Shown here: in pieces, positions 18,601-26,899 of the stretch
Position numbering within the stretch: the stretch's first letter is position 1
Layout: every line of letters starts with the position of its first letter
Assembly (NCBI GenBank): GCA_017379075.1
Contig: JAFNXL010000041.1
Span: 1 to 64,000 of the forward strand
Direction: 5' to 3'
Origin: Bacteroidaceae bacterium
Lineage (GTDB): Bacteria > Bacteroidota > Bacteroidia > Bacteroidales > Bacteroidaceae
Length of the DNA: 64,000 nucleotides
Notes under the pieces: generated by a model
What the model saw: only the letters and a program-made list of their open reading frames with translations
Database searches by the model: none
Told to the model about the DNA's origin: nothing
Translations under genes and position numbers: made by a program

Positions 18601-19808
18601 ACGCAGGTTCTGTATGGACCTTCGAGCCCGTAGCTATTGAAGACGTTCCCGAAATGGCAACAGTTACTTACAACCATATTAACAACGGACAGGTACTCAA
18701 GGTAGAAAAGGGCGCGTTCATTGTAGGACAACCCTATGCTGCACCTGCTATTCCCGCTTATGTAAACGCTGCAACTCCTGAAGGAACTGTTGAGGGTGAT
18801 GCTACTATTGATATCGAGGTTGAGATTACAACTCCTTTCGAAGCTTCTACTGACTTTGCAAATGCCAAGTGGTATCGCATGATTGGACACGTAGACGGAC
18901 CTAAGTATCTCAACTATACAGAAGGTGGAATGAGAACTGGTGAGAATTCTTATGCTGACAATTACCTTTGGAGCTTCTATGGTAATCCTTATGAAGGATA
19001 TAAGGTTATGAACCTTGCCGCTGGTGAAAGTGCATATCTGAATGTACCTGAAACAGCCAATGGTGTTGCAGTTACAATGAGTGAAAACGCAACTGTTTGG
19101 TCTATTGCCAGTCGTGACGAAAATATCTTCGGCTTCGGTGCAAACGGATTCTATGTGAACCGTCATGGAGGTGTTAGCTTTACTGAAATGAAGCTGTGGC
19201 AAAATGGCCCCGCTGGTGACAACGGTTCAACTTTGATGGTTGAGGAAGTAGACTTTGATTTGGCAAATCGTTACACTGCTTACGACGCAACTCCCACAGC
19301 AATCGCTTCTAAGAATGGTGTAACCATGCTGTCAACAGCTAACGAACTTGTTATTGCCACATACGCTGGTTCTGTCCAGATTGTAGACGAAGCTGCACAG
19401 GTTGTAGTTTATGACTACTTTGCAGACAAGACCTTCAACATCACTCCTGTAGTTGATGGCAACAAGGTTAAGATTACTCTTCCCGAGGCTTATGCAAGCA
19501 GCGCACTGCTTTATGTGACAATTCCCGCTGGAATGATTCAGATGGAAAATAGCATTGCTTTGGAAGGTGAAACCAAGTTCACATATTATGTTCATGGTTC
19601 TGACATCCTCACAGAAGAGGCTATTAACAAGATCCTGAGCATCATTGGTGGTGGAGAAACTGCTATCGAAGGTGTAGTATCTGGCCAGACTACTGTTGAT
19701 GTATACAGCATTAACGGTGCTGCCGTGAAGAAGGGTGCAAATGCAGCTGACCTCAAGGCACTGAAGGGCATCTACATTGTAAACGGCAAGAAGGTTATCT
19801 TGAAGTAA
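15690..19808 (+). CDS. Large secreted LamG / GLUG beta-helix / trefoil-like protein
   Basis: A 1372-aa exported protein. Domains: signal peptide 1-22; concanavalin/LamG-like jelly roll about 25-235; a GLUG-type right-handed beta-helix about 243-500; a second one about 557-830; two lectin-type trefoil-like modules starting near 850 (PVFYYIKNVRRNQYVTY) and 1058 (AKWYRMIGHVDG); and a tail from about 1320 ending KGIYIVNGKKVILK. No catalytic motif is recognised, so a binding or structural role at the cell surface is likely. Codon choice (GGT, GCT, AAC, GTA) is more uniform than in its neighbours, which together with its promoter suggests high expression. The first beta-helix shares the AISGW-NCY module with the proteins at 46000 and 49081. 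It appears monocistronic, with two hairpins downstream. Confidence 0.8.
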   Translation: MKAKRLLTSLALVASTGVALHAQYDPSLRPIADAQWDFENAANFTENSIEGSAFSIECGLAGTKTFSLGENNISPIDGPSAEDKAITLQPGDIFKMNLNTTETVSNYTLLWNVRISSIAKYHALLQTAPDNTTDGDLFINKSGQVGLAFTGFGYGGNVTLNEWHTIVLSVKDGVPTTYMDGAVLFAGSAADARFTLQNGYGLLFCDEDGEYDAMDVSKVAYWNRTLTLDEVFPEDPSLMPELVDGFYQLEDAADLNWFAKRVNKGDKTINAVLANDIDMQGVEYTPIGTTTNKYAGKFDGQNHVISNLIVNLPNQDYVGVFGVITGGAEIKHFTVDNTCAFIGKAFMGVVGGSNDGGTIIIDGIGSEANFTGSAQNISGIFGVNMGGASKPQISNCYVTGKIVGARESAAISGWANGGSVANCYSIAEVTGADNASATYTRGNPVMSNNYSKDGANGSTVVTEEDLTSGKLAFMLNGNQDEVHFMQTIGTDAFPTFAGKQVYLACADGIDCTGAPKGETFVYTNDAEIATAVDRHNFVEGVCTECDLLKEDGFQPNEDGVYEISTPQGLYYFAHRVSTRPSREVFKARLTADIDYTHFNRMIGGRGNEQNFEGEFDGQGHTVTVNLTEPNTCNYEDCALFGGINNGTIKNLIVDGTVNSPQKFAAGLVGHAWGNNNIENVISNVNIISTVNGDATNGGLIAVNNSSATTNIKNVLIAGSQQSETANSCGAIIGWTDSKVYAENVLVIADLAVGAANSDITSRNNGNFNGTNIYYAAAFQGDGANYSKGIETNAEELASGAIASILGWGQTLGTDATPSPFSTAKVYKYGSEYTNTYSAALTLPVLSTPENPVFYYIKNVRRNQYVTYTGAQMTQAAAPAGYENMFYFVAAGEPQGNFVPVTIHNAVAGGKAMKDFMNWGDATVWNILTQTSGDRSSKDGLFIGMASSTDMGNTSIWWNDHSGQFVGSWNCDAGSVWTFEPVAIEDVPEMATVTYNHINNGQVLKVEKGAFIVGQPYAAPAIPAYVNAATPEGTVEGDATIDIEVEITTPFEASTDFANAKWYRMIGHVDGPKYLNYTEGGMRTGENSYADNYLWSFYGNPYEGYKVMNLAAGESAYLNVPETANGVAVTMSENATVWSIASRDENIFGFGANGFYVNRHGGVSFTEMKLWQNGPAGDNGSTLMVEEVDFDLANRYTAYDATPTAIASKNGVTMLSTANELVIATYAGSVQIVDEAAQVVVYDYFADKTFNITPVVDGNKVKITLPEAYASSALLYVTIPAGMIQMENSIALEGETKFTYYVHGSDILTEEAINKILSIIGGGETAIEGVVSGQTTVDVYSINGAAVKKGANAADLKALKGIYIVNGKKVILK

Positions 19809-19814
19809 GAAGAT

Positions 19815-19844
19815 TATAGAGTGCTGACAAAACAGCACTCTATA
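19815..19844 (+). terminator. Hairpin terminator of the 1372-aa gene
   Basis: TATAGAGTGCTG (19815-19826) pairs with CAGCACTCTATA (19833-19844), 6 nt after the stop codon. The T tract is short, so it may act together with the next hairpin. Confidence 0.6.
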
Positions 19845-19858
19845 TCCTAACAACAATA

Positions 19859-19889
19859 AAGAGAGGCAAGGTTTTACCAAGCCTCTCTT
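19859..19889. terminator. Convergent terminator between the surface protein gene and recQ
   Basis: AAGAGAGGC (19859-19867) pairs with GCCTCTCTT (19881-19889) with an inner AGGT/ACC stem. T-rich flanks occur on the plus strand (TTATTATATA) and CTTTATTG on the minus strand, so it can serve both the plus-strand gene and the recJ-recQ unit. Confidence 0.65.
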
Positions 19890-19928
19890 ATTATATAATA
19901 ATGTATAGGGATTTTTAGCTATTTTGCT

Positions 19929-21824
19929 TTATCTGTTTAGTTTAACATAGATACCATCCAGTATGATCTCTTCTGATTTGCGCATATCTTGGATTACCTT
20001 TTCATATTTTCCTGTATTGATACCGCGATATTTCAAATCAAATACACGGATGGGACCATTCTCAAATTGTTTGACGATATCTTCATGAATCCGCTCGTAT
20101 TCGTTATCCGGTATTTCCATTGGCTTGTTGGATTCACAAATATCACATTGTCCGCAGTCTTTCCCTGTATCTTCTCCAAAGTATTCCAATAGGATTCTGT
20201 TACGGCACTTCTGATTTGATGTGCAGTACATCTCCATTGTTTTCGCGCGTTCAAGATATTTGGCTTTCCGCTCTTCGTATACATTATATGGTAGTACAAC
20301 ATCCTCTTTGTCCACTCTACGTTGTGTGAATGTGATACGTGCAATTCTTTTCTTGGGGATGTAATCCACAATGTTTGCCTTCGACAACAGCTTCAATGTG
20401 TTGTATACAATACCTGCAGGAATATTGGTCTTTTGTGTAATCAACGCTTCCTCAATGTAGCAATATTCGACAAATATACCTCCGTAATGCCTCAAAATAC
20501 AGTTGATGACAGGTTCTTTCTCTTTGTCAATAGCTTTGTAAAGCTCGTTCCTCGTTGCAATGATTTTTAATCGACTACAGCAGTCGTCCTCGTCTGCGTA
20601 TTTGATGTATCCTGCATTATTAAGCAATAACAAGGCATTGTTTGTCATTATAGGATGTGTGTGGAATAAACGGCAGAATTCCTCAAGGTTAAATTCTCTT
20701 GTGACATTTAATCCGTCACCTATAGCCATTTGTAGGTAGAAACAAACTTTTTCATAGACCTCTTTGACATATTCTTCATCGGGATACATTTGTGATGTCC
20801 TCCGGTGGAATTGTTGCAGTTCCTTCCCGTCCATCGGTATGATGGCGTAAGACTGCAGTCCGTCTCTTCCTGCTCTTCCCGCTTCCTGGTAGTATGCTTC
20901 TAATGAGTCTGGCAAGTCCATGTGAATTACCAATCTCACGTCGGGTTTGTCGATTCCCATGCCGAATGCGTTTGTGGCCACCATGATTCGGAATTCATTG
21001 GCCATCCATCCGTTTTGTCTTTCATTTTTCACGCTGTCTGCCAAACCAGCATGGTAAAAGGTAGCAGTGTATCCTTTTTTACACAGGTCATCACATATCT
21101 TTTGACAGTTTTCCCTGTTGCGGGTGTATATAATTGCAGTGCCGGGGATATTTTCCAAGAGATGAATCACCGCTTTCTCGCGCAGTGAGGTGTTGAGAAT
21201 CATGTAGCAGAGATTCTTCCTCTCAAAGCTCATCTTAAAGACATTTTCGTTTCTGAAAGCAAGTTGTTTCTGGATGTCTTTCACCGCTTCTGGCGTGGCC
21301 GATGCGGTCAATGCGAGAATTGGCGCATCTGGCTTTAGTGTGCGGATTTCCTTTATCTTTAAATAAGATGGCCTGAAATCATATCCCCAGTAGCTGATAC
21401 AATGCGCTTCGTCTACTGTAATGAAACTGACCTTCATCCTCTTTATTTTTGTGATAAAGAGTTCTGAGTTAAGGCGTTCAGGTGAAATGTAGAGAATTTT
21501 GTAACCTCCTAACACTGCAGTATCCAGTGTTTTTGTAATTTCATAATGTGGTAGTCCGGAATGGATGGCGGCTGCTCTAATCCCACGCTTCAACAATGAA
21601 TCCACCTGGTCTTTCATCAATGCGATAAGTGGTGTGAATACTACGCAGGTTCCATTCAAGACCATTGCTGGGACCTGAAAGGTGATACTTTTACCTCCGC
21701 CAGTCGGCATCAGGCCCAATGTGTCTTTTCCGTTGCAGATACTTTCAATGATTTCGCGCTGTATACCGCGAAAATCAGCATATCCCCAATATTGTTGTAG
21801 GATGGAATGGTAAATGTCTTGCAT
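19929..21824 (-). CDS. recQ: ATP-dependent DNA helicase RecQ
   Basis: A 631-aa 3'-5' superfamily-2 helicase for recombination and fork repair. Motifs seen: the Q-like start YWGYADFRGIQREII, Walker A MPTGGGKSITFQ, TPLIALMKDQV, the DEAH box VDEAHCISYWGYDFRP, LALTASATPE, the helicase-C region with IIYTRNR, VATNAFGMGIDKPDVR and QEAGRAGRDG. The zinc domain near the C-terminus has the cysteines in YCTSNQKCRN and KDCGQCDICE, followed by a short winged helix (FENGPIRVFDLKYRG). It lacks the long C-terminal extension seen in the larger RecQ type of this phylum; a protein resembling that extension is encoded separately at 27829-28557. It lies 71 nt downstream of recJ on the same strand, and the two probably form one unit. 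Confidence 0.95.
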   Translation of the reverse strand: MQDIYHSILQQYWGYADFRGIQREIIESICNGKDTLGLMPTGGGKSITFQVPAMVLNGTCVVFTPLIALMKDQVDSLLKRGIRAAAIHSGLPHYEITKTLDTAVLGGYKILYISPERLNSELFITKIKRMKVSFITVDEAHCISYWGYDFRPSYLKIKEIRTLKPDAPILALTASATPEAVKDIQKQLAFRNENVFKMSFERKNLCYMILNTSLREKAVIHLLENIPGTAIIYTRNRENCQKICDDLCKKGYTATFYHAGLADSVKNERQNGWMANEFRIMVATNAFGMGIDKPDVRLVIHMDLPDSLEAYYQEAGRAGRDGLQSYAIIPMDGKELQQFHRRTSQMYPDEEYVKEVYEKVCFYLQMAIGDGLNVTREFNLEEFCRLFHTHPIMTNNALLLLNNAGYIKYADEDDCCSRLKIIATRNELYKAIDKEKEPVINCILRHYGGIFVEYCYIEEALITQKTNIPAGIVYNTLKLLSKANIVDYIPKKRIARITFTQRRVDKEDVVLPYNVYEERKAKYLERAKTMEMYCTSNQKCRNRILLEYFGEDTGKDCGQCDICESNKPMEIPDNEYERIHEDIVKQFENGPIRVFDLKYRGINTGKYEKVIQDMRKSEEIILDGIYVKLNR

Positions 21825-21895
21825 GGCCCCGATTCAGGTATGGTTTATGTTAACGAAGGAAGAAAAAGGCAGCCTGCTGAGGATGGTTGGTCCCC

Positions 21896-23614
21896 TTATT
21901 CCGATGGCCTGATGTCCTCGATTTGCAGCTGGATTTCGCCCCGTTTGTGTGTGTTGTCCTCGAGCGTATAGACAATGTCAAACGATTGTTTTGTTTTGAT
22001 GTATCGTGCTTGTGAACTTTGTCCAAATGCGATGCCGTTCATTATCTTGCTGCTCTTGTTGTCTACTAATTCCAGTTTGATGTGTTCCTGTTCGCGGCCG
22101 ACAACCTTGCTTGTTCCGTAGTCATATACATGTTCACTACAGAAAACGGGTTTCTTGTTGTCTGGACCAAATGGTTGGAAACGTTTCATGTCCATAAAGA
22201 ACTTATGTGTGATATCCTGGAAGCCTATTACCGCATCTATGTCTATGTTTGGCAGTGTCTGTTCGTGCAGAATATTCTTTTGAACATACTCTTCAAAGCG
22301 ACGCTTGAATTCGGGTATGTGCTCAACCTTTAGACTCAAACCGGCAGCATAGGTGTGTCCACCGAAGTTCTCCAGAATGTCTCTGCAACTGGCAATAGCG
22401 CTGTAGATGTCAAAGCCGGCAACAGAGCGGGCTGAACCAGTGGCCAAATCGTCAGTGCGGGTTAGTACCACAGCTGGCTGGAAGTAAATTTCAGTCAGTC
22501 GTGATGCCACAATGCCAATAACACCCTTGTGCCATTCCTCATTATATATGACAATGGCCTTGTGGTCGTTGTTCTCCTTCAGATTCTCCACAATCTTATT
22601 GGCTTCTTCCGTCATGGCCTTGTCAAGGTCCTTGCGCTGCTCATTGTAGTGGTTAATCATATCTGCATTGTTATATGCAGATTTGAAGTTCCGTTCAACA
22701 AGTAGTGCTACGGCCTCCTTGCCGTTTTGCATACGACCGGACGCGTTGATTCTGGGACCGATTTTAAATACGATATCATTGATGGTGACCTCTCTGTCTG
22801 TGAGCCCACAGATGTCAATGATTGCTTTCAAGCCTACACTCGGATTTGAGTTAAGCTGGCGCAGACCATGGTAAGCCAGAATTCGGTTTTCTCCCATAAT
22901 GGGGACAATGTCCGAGGCAATGCTTACAGCACACAAGTCCAGTAACGAAATCAGTTGCGAGAATGGAATGTCATTGCTCTTTGCAAAAGCCTGCATGAAT
23001 TTGAAACCAACTCCGCATCCTGAGAGATGAGGGTAGGGGTATGTAGAGTCTTTGCGCTTTGCGTTGAGTATTGCAACGGCAGGAGGTAGTATTTCATCTG
23101 GAACATGATGGTCGCAGATGATAAAGTCTATTCCTTTCTCTTTAGCGTATGTGATTTCATCTATGGCTTTGATGCCGCAATCCAGGACAATAATCAGTTT
23201 TACTCCTGTTTCGTATGCGTAGTCAACTCCTTTGTATGAGACACCATATCCTTCCTCATATCGGTCAGGGATATAGTAGTCGATATTGGAATAATATTGT
23301 TGTATGAACTTATACACCAAGGCGACTGCGGTACATCCGTCTACGTCGTAGTCTCCATATACCAAAATACGTTCTTTATGCCCCAATGCCTGATTCAACC
23401 TGTCTACGGCAACATCCATGTCGGTGTACAGGAACGGGTCGTGAAGGTCGGACAATTGTGGTCTGAAAAAGCGTTTTGCCTCGGAAACGGAACGGATGTT
23501 CCTATCCAAGAGAAACTTGCCAAGTATTGGACTGATTCCCAATTCATTGGCTAATTCCCTGGACTCCTCTTGTTGCTCATTAGAGGCCGGTACATAATTC
23601 CATTTATAGTTCAT
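21896..23614 (-). CDS. recJ: Single-stranded-DNA-specific exonuclease RecJ
   Basis: A 572-aa 5'-3' single-strand exonuclease that works with RecQ-type helicases in end resection, and also in base excision and mismatch repair. The DHH-superfamily motifs are intact: LVYGDYDVDGCTA (motif I), IVLDCGIKA and IICDHHVPDE (motif III, DHH), plus the C-terminal DHHA1 nucleic-acid-binding region with GRMQNGKEA and GGHTYAAGLSL. A C-terminal OB-like domain follows (about 455-565). Length is normal. A -7-like sequence TAACTTTA lies on the minus strand at 23626-23618, just before the start codon. The adjacency to recQ is functionally sensible. Confidence 0.95.
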   Translation of the reverse strand: MNYKWNYVPASNEQQEESRELANELGISPILGKFLLDRNIRSVSEAKRFFRPQLSDLHDPFLYTDMDVAVDRLNQALGHKERILVYGDYDVDGCTAVALVYKFIQQYYSNIDYYIPDRYEEGYGVSYKGVDYAYETGVKLIIVLDCGIKAIDEITYAKEKGIDFIICDHHVPDEILPPAVAILNAKRKDSTYPYPHLSGCGVGFKFMQAFAKSNDIPFSQLISLLDLCAVSIASDIVPIMGENRILAYHGLRQLNSNPSVGLKAIIDICGLTDREVTINDIVFKIGPRINASGRMQNGKEAVALLVERNFKSAYNNADMINHYNEQRKDLDKAMTEEANKIVENLKENNDHKAIVIYNEEWHKGVIGIVASRLTEIYFQPAVVLTRTDDLATGSARSVAGFDIYSAIASCRDILENFGGHTYAAGLSLKVEHIPEFKRRFEEYVQKNILHEQTLPNIDIDAVIGFQDITHKFFMDMKRFQPFGPDNKKPVFCSEHVYDYGTSKVVGREQEHIKLELVDNKSSKIMNGIAFGQSSQARYIKTKQSFDIVYTLEDNTHKRGEIQLQIEDIRPSE

Positions 23615-23630
23615 AGGTGTAAAGTTACGA

Positions 23631-23678
23631 AAAAAAATGCAATCTACAAATTGTTATTTCTGTAAATTGCATTTTTTT
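23631..23678 (-). terminator. Terminator of the peptidase operon
   Basis: AAAAAAATGCAAT (23631-23643) pairs with ATTGCATTTTTTT (23666-23678), 77 nt after the stop of the C1 peptidase gene. The long A/T arms give a U tract in both directions, but only the minus-strand peptidase gene ends here. Confidence 0.75.
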
Positions 23679-23754
23679 AACATTATAGTATTCTCTTACA
23701 AGCGAAAGGCAATAGGTAAAATGCTACAATGTATAGGCGGAAAAACCGCTTTTA

Positions 23755-24966
23755 TCAGATGCCTAATTTTGTGCGGATATCAGCGGGAATCGCATTCTTG
23801 TTGATGACAATGTTCATGGTCTTGTATGCAACATAGGGTTTTGATACATACCAGAAGCCCTTGTAGGGACCATATTCGCCCCAAGAGTTCTTCATCATGA
23901 AATATTCTTTGCCGTTCTGGTCTTTGGCAATACCGTAAATTTGCATTCCGTGGTCATCAGTTGTTTCCCAGTTGTCATAAGCCAATTGGCGCATACCTTC
24001 AGTGATAACCTTTTCGCCCGCACCGTCAGCTTCTGTAATCTTGGCGCCAGCTTTCTCTCCAGTCCATCTGCTCTGGTCGCTGCCTACGCCGGCTGTACTC
24101 TTGGTATTGGGAACGGTGGCTACGCAACGGTTCTTTCCAGTGCGGCGGCTGAAACCGTCTTCGCTAACGTCAGCACCCCATGCAAAGGTCCATCCGTTCT
24201 TTACACTTTCTTCCATCACGCGCATAAACTCGTTCAGAGGCAGGTTGTAGCTGCTTGCCCAACGCCAGTTGTCCTGAATTTCCAGAATGAAGCTTTCATA
24301 ATAGGGCTGGTGGGTGTAGCTGGTCAGAGAGACATAGTCGTTGGGATCCAATTTCAGATAATCCTTAACGAATGACTGGGGAGTGTACTTCTTGCCCTTG
24401 TATTCAAATTCGGTAGGACATGCACCGAAGTAGTTGTCCAGCATGCCCTGTACGCTCTTCTTCCATGCGGGATTGATCTTCTTTTCACTTTGTGCAACAG
24501 CCTTTACGTATGCTTCCATTGGGGGGAAGAATGCGCCGAAGTTGTAGAGAGAATCTCCGTAGAGAGTTGTGGGATAGGGCATGATGCCTTCGGGCATCAG
24601 ACCGTAGTTCTTCATACAGAAAATGGCATCGTAGAAGCTACCGCCCTGGCTGAAACTGGCGTCACCGTGTGTGCGGACGTGACGGTCTGCACGGTCGGTA
24701 TAGGTCTTGCTTACGAGGAATGACTCGCACAAGTCAATGTCTTTCAATTCGGGATTCTTCTTGATGATTTCACTCTCCAGGAAAGCAAATGAAGAATATG
24801 CCCAGCAAGTACCGCTGCTATTCTGGTTCTTGATGCTTGTCACAGGGTTTTCCAGAACAGTAGTGAAAATCAAGGAATCCTTGGGCGCTTCATTCTTTTT
24901 CTTCTTGGCGGCTGCAAGGGGTGCTGCAACCAAAGCTGCCAAAACTAAAATAAAAATTTTTCTCAT
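23755..24966 (-). CDS. C1-family (PepC/bleomycin-hydrolase-like) cysteine peptidase, exported
   Basis: A 403-aa papain-fold peptidase of the C1B branch, probably a periplasmic aminopeptidase. A signal peptide covers about 1-20 (ILVLAALVAAPLAAA). The catalytic triad is visible: C54 in NSSGTCWAYSSF, H339 in TTDDHGMQIYG and N360 in MMKNSWGEYGP. Bacterial PepC and bleomycin hydrolase are normally cytosolic hexamers; the exported form is a Bacteroidetes version. It lies 58 nt downstream of the Xaa-Pro aminopeptidase gene on the same strand, which suggests a shared role in using peptides. The ATG at 24966 gives the signal peptide directly. Confidence 0.9.
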   Translation of the reverse strand: MRKIFILVLAALVAAPLAAAKKKKNEAPKDSLIFTTVLENPVTSIKNQNSSGTCWAYSSFAFLESEIIKKNPELKDIDLCESFLVSKTYTDRADRHVRTHGDASFSQGGSFYDAIFCMKNYGLMPEGIMPYPTTLYGDSLYNFGAFFPPMEAYVKAVAQSEKKINPAWKKSVQGMLDNYFGACPTEFEYKGKKYTPQSFVKDYLKLDPNDYVSLTSYTHQPYYESFILEIQDNWRWASSYNLPLNEFMRVMEESVKNGWTFAWGADVSEDGFSRRTGKNRCVATVPNTKSTAGVGSDQSRWTGEKAGAKITEADGAGEKVITEGMRQLAYDNWETTDDHGMQIYGIAKDQNGKEYFMMKNSWGEYGPYKGFWYVSKPYVAYKTMNIVINKNAIPADIRTKLGI

Positions 24967-25024
24967 GTTGTTTATAAATTTATCTTTTAAATGTTATGTG
25001 TTTATGCTTTTACGTAAACTGTTT

Positions 25025-26422
25025 TTATTGAGCGATGAAGTCTTCCACTTCGTTTATGTGGTATGGTATACGCTTTTCACCTAGGAATCTGCAACCTTCT
25101 TTTGTAATGAGGATGTCATCTTCTATTCGGATTCCGCCAAAGTCTTTATAGGTTTCCAACAGGTCATAATTGATGAAATCCTTATGCAACCCTTGCTCAC
25201 GCCAGTTGTCAATGAGCGCGGGGATGAAGTAAATGCCAGGTTCGTCACTCATTACCCAACCTTCTTGCAGCCTGCGTCCGCATCTCAGACAGTTGGTTCC
25301 GAATTGCTCCAGGTTAGGACGCACTTCGTCATCAAATCCAACGTAGATTTGTCCCAGACCTTCCATGTCATGTACATCCATGCCCATCATGTGGCCCAGT
25401 CCGTGAGGCATGAACATGGCATGTGCTCCTGCGCGGACAGCTTCTTCTGTGTCGCCCTTCATCAATCCGATGCCTTTCAATCCATCGGTCATCCGTTTGC
25501 ACATGTTCATGTGTACGTCCCACCATTTGATGTTGGGAGCCGCCAGGCTCAGCACATAATCGTGGCAGTCTTCAACAATGCTGTAGATTTCACGTTGTTT
25601 CTGGGTGAACTTTCCACTGATGGGAGTGGTTCGTGTATGGTCACTGCAATAATTCTCATTGGTTTCCGCTCCAGCGTCACAGAGTAAAAGGCGTCCGCTC
25701 TCCAGTGGGCTGGGGCTGGGACAACCATGCATTATTTCGCCGTGCATAGTAACGATTGGGGGAAATGATACCATACAGCCCTTGCTGCTGGCAATTCCGC
25801 TTATCACTCCGGCTATATATTGTTCCGTGGTGCCAGGTTTGCAAAGTTTCATGGCGGTGGTGTGCATCTCGTATCCGATGGTGCAGGCACGTTCCATTTC
25901 TTCTATTTCCGCAGCACTCTTGACGGCACGTTGGTCTATGACTGCCTTGATCAGTTTGAGCGAAGCTGCTTCACGCTGTTTGCTGGGGTGAATGCCCAAC
26001 AAGTCCATGATTTGTATCATAAGGTCGTGGCGGTATGGGGGAAGGAAATGGATTTCCTGGCCCTTTGCCTTCGCCTTGTTGACCATATTGGACAGTTCGC
26101 TCATGGGAGCATGGTGCGCCACCCCACATTGAGAGGCCAGATCTGCAACGCTGTCAACCTGGCCGAACCATACGATATCCTCAATGTCAATGTCGTTGCC
26201 TATCAGGTACTCGTCGTTGTTGTCTATGTCAATGACTCCAACCAGTCCTTCCCTGTGCTGTCCAAAATAATACAAGAAGCTGCTGTCTTGTCTGAATTTG
26301 TATATGTTGGAAGGGTAGTTGACCGGTGAGTCGTTGTTTCCGAAGAAAATGACCAGTCCGGAACCGAGCCGTTTCTTCAGAATTTCACGCCGTTCAATGT
26401 AAATATTCTTATCAAAAAGCAT
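25025..26422 (-). CDS. pepP: M24B metallopeptidase, Xaa-Pro aminopeptidase
   Basis: A 465-aa dinuclear-metal aminopeptidase that removes an N-terminal residue in front of proline. An N-terminal creatinase-like domain (about 1-165) is followed by the pita-bread domain. The five metal ligands are visible as D249 (LLLCDAGAE), D261 (CSDHTRT), H344 (PHGLGHMMG), E394 (MSDEPGIY) and E434 (GIRIEDDIL), so it should be active. No signal peptide is seen, so it is cytoplasmic. A -7 box TAAATTTG lies on the minus strand at 26463-26456. The exported C1 peptidase gene is next in the same direction. Confidence 0.92.
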   Translation of the reverse strand: MLFDKNIYIERREILKKRLGSGLVIFFGNNDSPVNYPSNIYKFRQDSSFLYYFGQHREGLVGVIDIDNNDEYLIGNDIDIEDIVWFGQVDSVADLASQCGVAHHAPMSELSNMVNKAKAKGQEIHFLPPYRHDLMIQIMDLLGIHPSKQREAASLKLIKAVIDQRAVKSAAEIEEMERACTIGYEMHTTAMKLCKPGTTEQYIAGVISGIASSKGCMVSFPPIVTMHGEIMHGCPSPSPLESGRLLLCDAGAETNENYCSDHTRTTPISGKFTQKQREIYSIVEDCHDYVLSLAAPNIKWWDVHMNMCKRMTDGLKGIGLMKGDTEEAVRAGAHAMFMPHGLGHMMGMDVHDMEGLGQIYVGFDDEVRPNLEQFGTNCLRCGRRLQEGWVMSDEPGIYFIPALIDNWREQGLHKDFINYDLLETYKDFGGIRIEDDILITKEGCRFLGEKRIPYHINEVEDFIAQ

Positions 26423-26522
26423 GTCAATTTATTAGTTATGAGTTACAAATATCTGCAAATTTACTTATTTTATTTTGAAAAATGCCTATCTTTGTATAAA
26501 AATACACCTAATTATCCGAATT

Positions 26523-26771
26523 ATGGACACGTTTAAGGAAATATATTCACAAGAAGAGTTGAATGAGATTGCAGAATGGTTCGAAGGGCGTATGGACAAG
26601 TTGCCTTCTGAATTGGTTATCAATGAATCCACAAAAACGGACAATCTTCAGAAGACAGTCCAGACCTTGCTGGCATTAACCAAACGCCCCCGCTTGGATG
26701 TCTGCTTCAGTGGCTATCTTGCCCACTTGTTCCTTATCCGCAGAAAATTGCAGGAAATGGGAATCGAATAA
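26523..26771 (+). CDS. Small DUF6965-like protein
   Basis: An 82-aa acidic cytoplasmic protein of unknown function, beginning MDTFKEIYSQEELNEIAEWF and ending in a helical segment HLFLIRRKLQEMG. It resembles the small DUF6965 proteins that are widespread in Bacteroidales. The start at 26523 is preferred over an in-frame ATG at 26475, because the -7 box TATCTTTG at 26487-26494 would lie inside the longer version. It is the only plus-strand gene here, between divergent pepP and convergent manA, and ends in a strong terminator. Confidence 0.7.
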   Translation: MDTFKEIYSQEELNEIAEWFEGRMDKLPSELVINESTKTDNLQKTVQTLLALTKRPRLDVCFSGYLAHLFLIRRKLQEMGIE

Positions 26772-26805
26772 TCATCCCGTTTCTGGTATTAGAGAAAACA
26801 TATAC

Positions 26806-26867
26806 AGCCATGGTTTGAACGACTCCCGAATATTTGAGGGAAAGTCAAACCATGGCTGTTGTTTTTA
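26806..26867 (+). terminator. Terminator of the DUF6965 gene, probably shared with manA
   Basis: ACAGCCATGGTTTGA (26806-26820) pairs perfectly with TCAAACCATGGCTGT (26847-26861), followed by TGTTTTT. It lies between convergent genes, and the other side (ATATGTTTTC on the minus strand) may serve manA. Confidence 0.8.
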
Positions 26868-26899
26868 AGAGATGTTCTAAAAATTAGACCAAACAGAGT

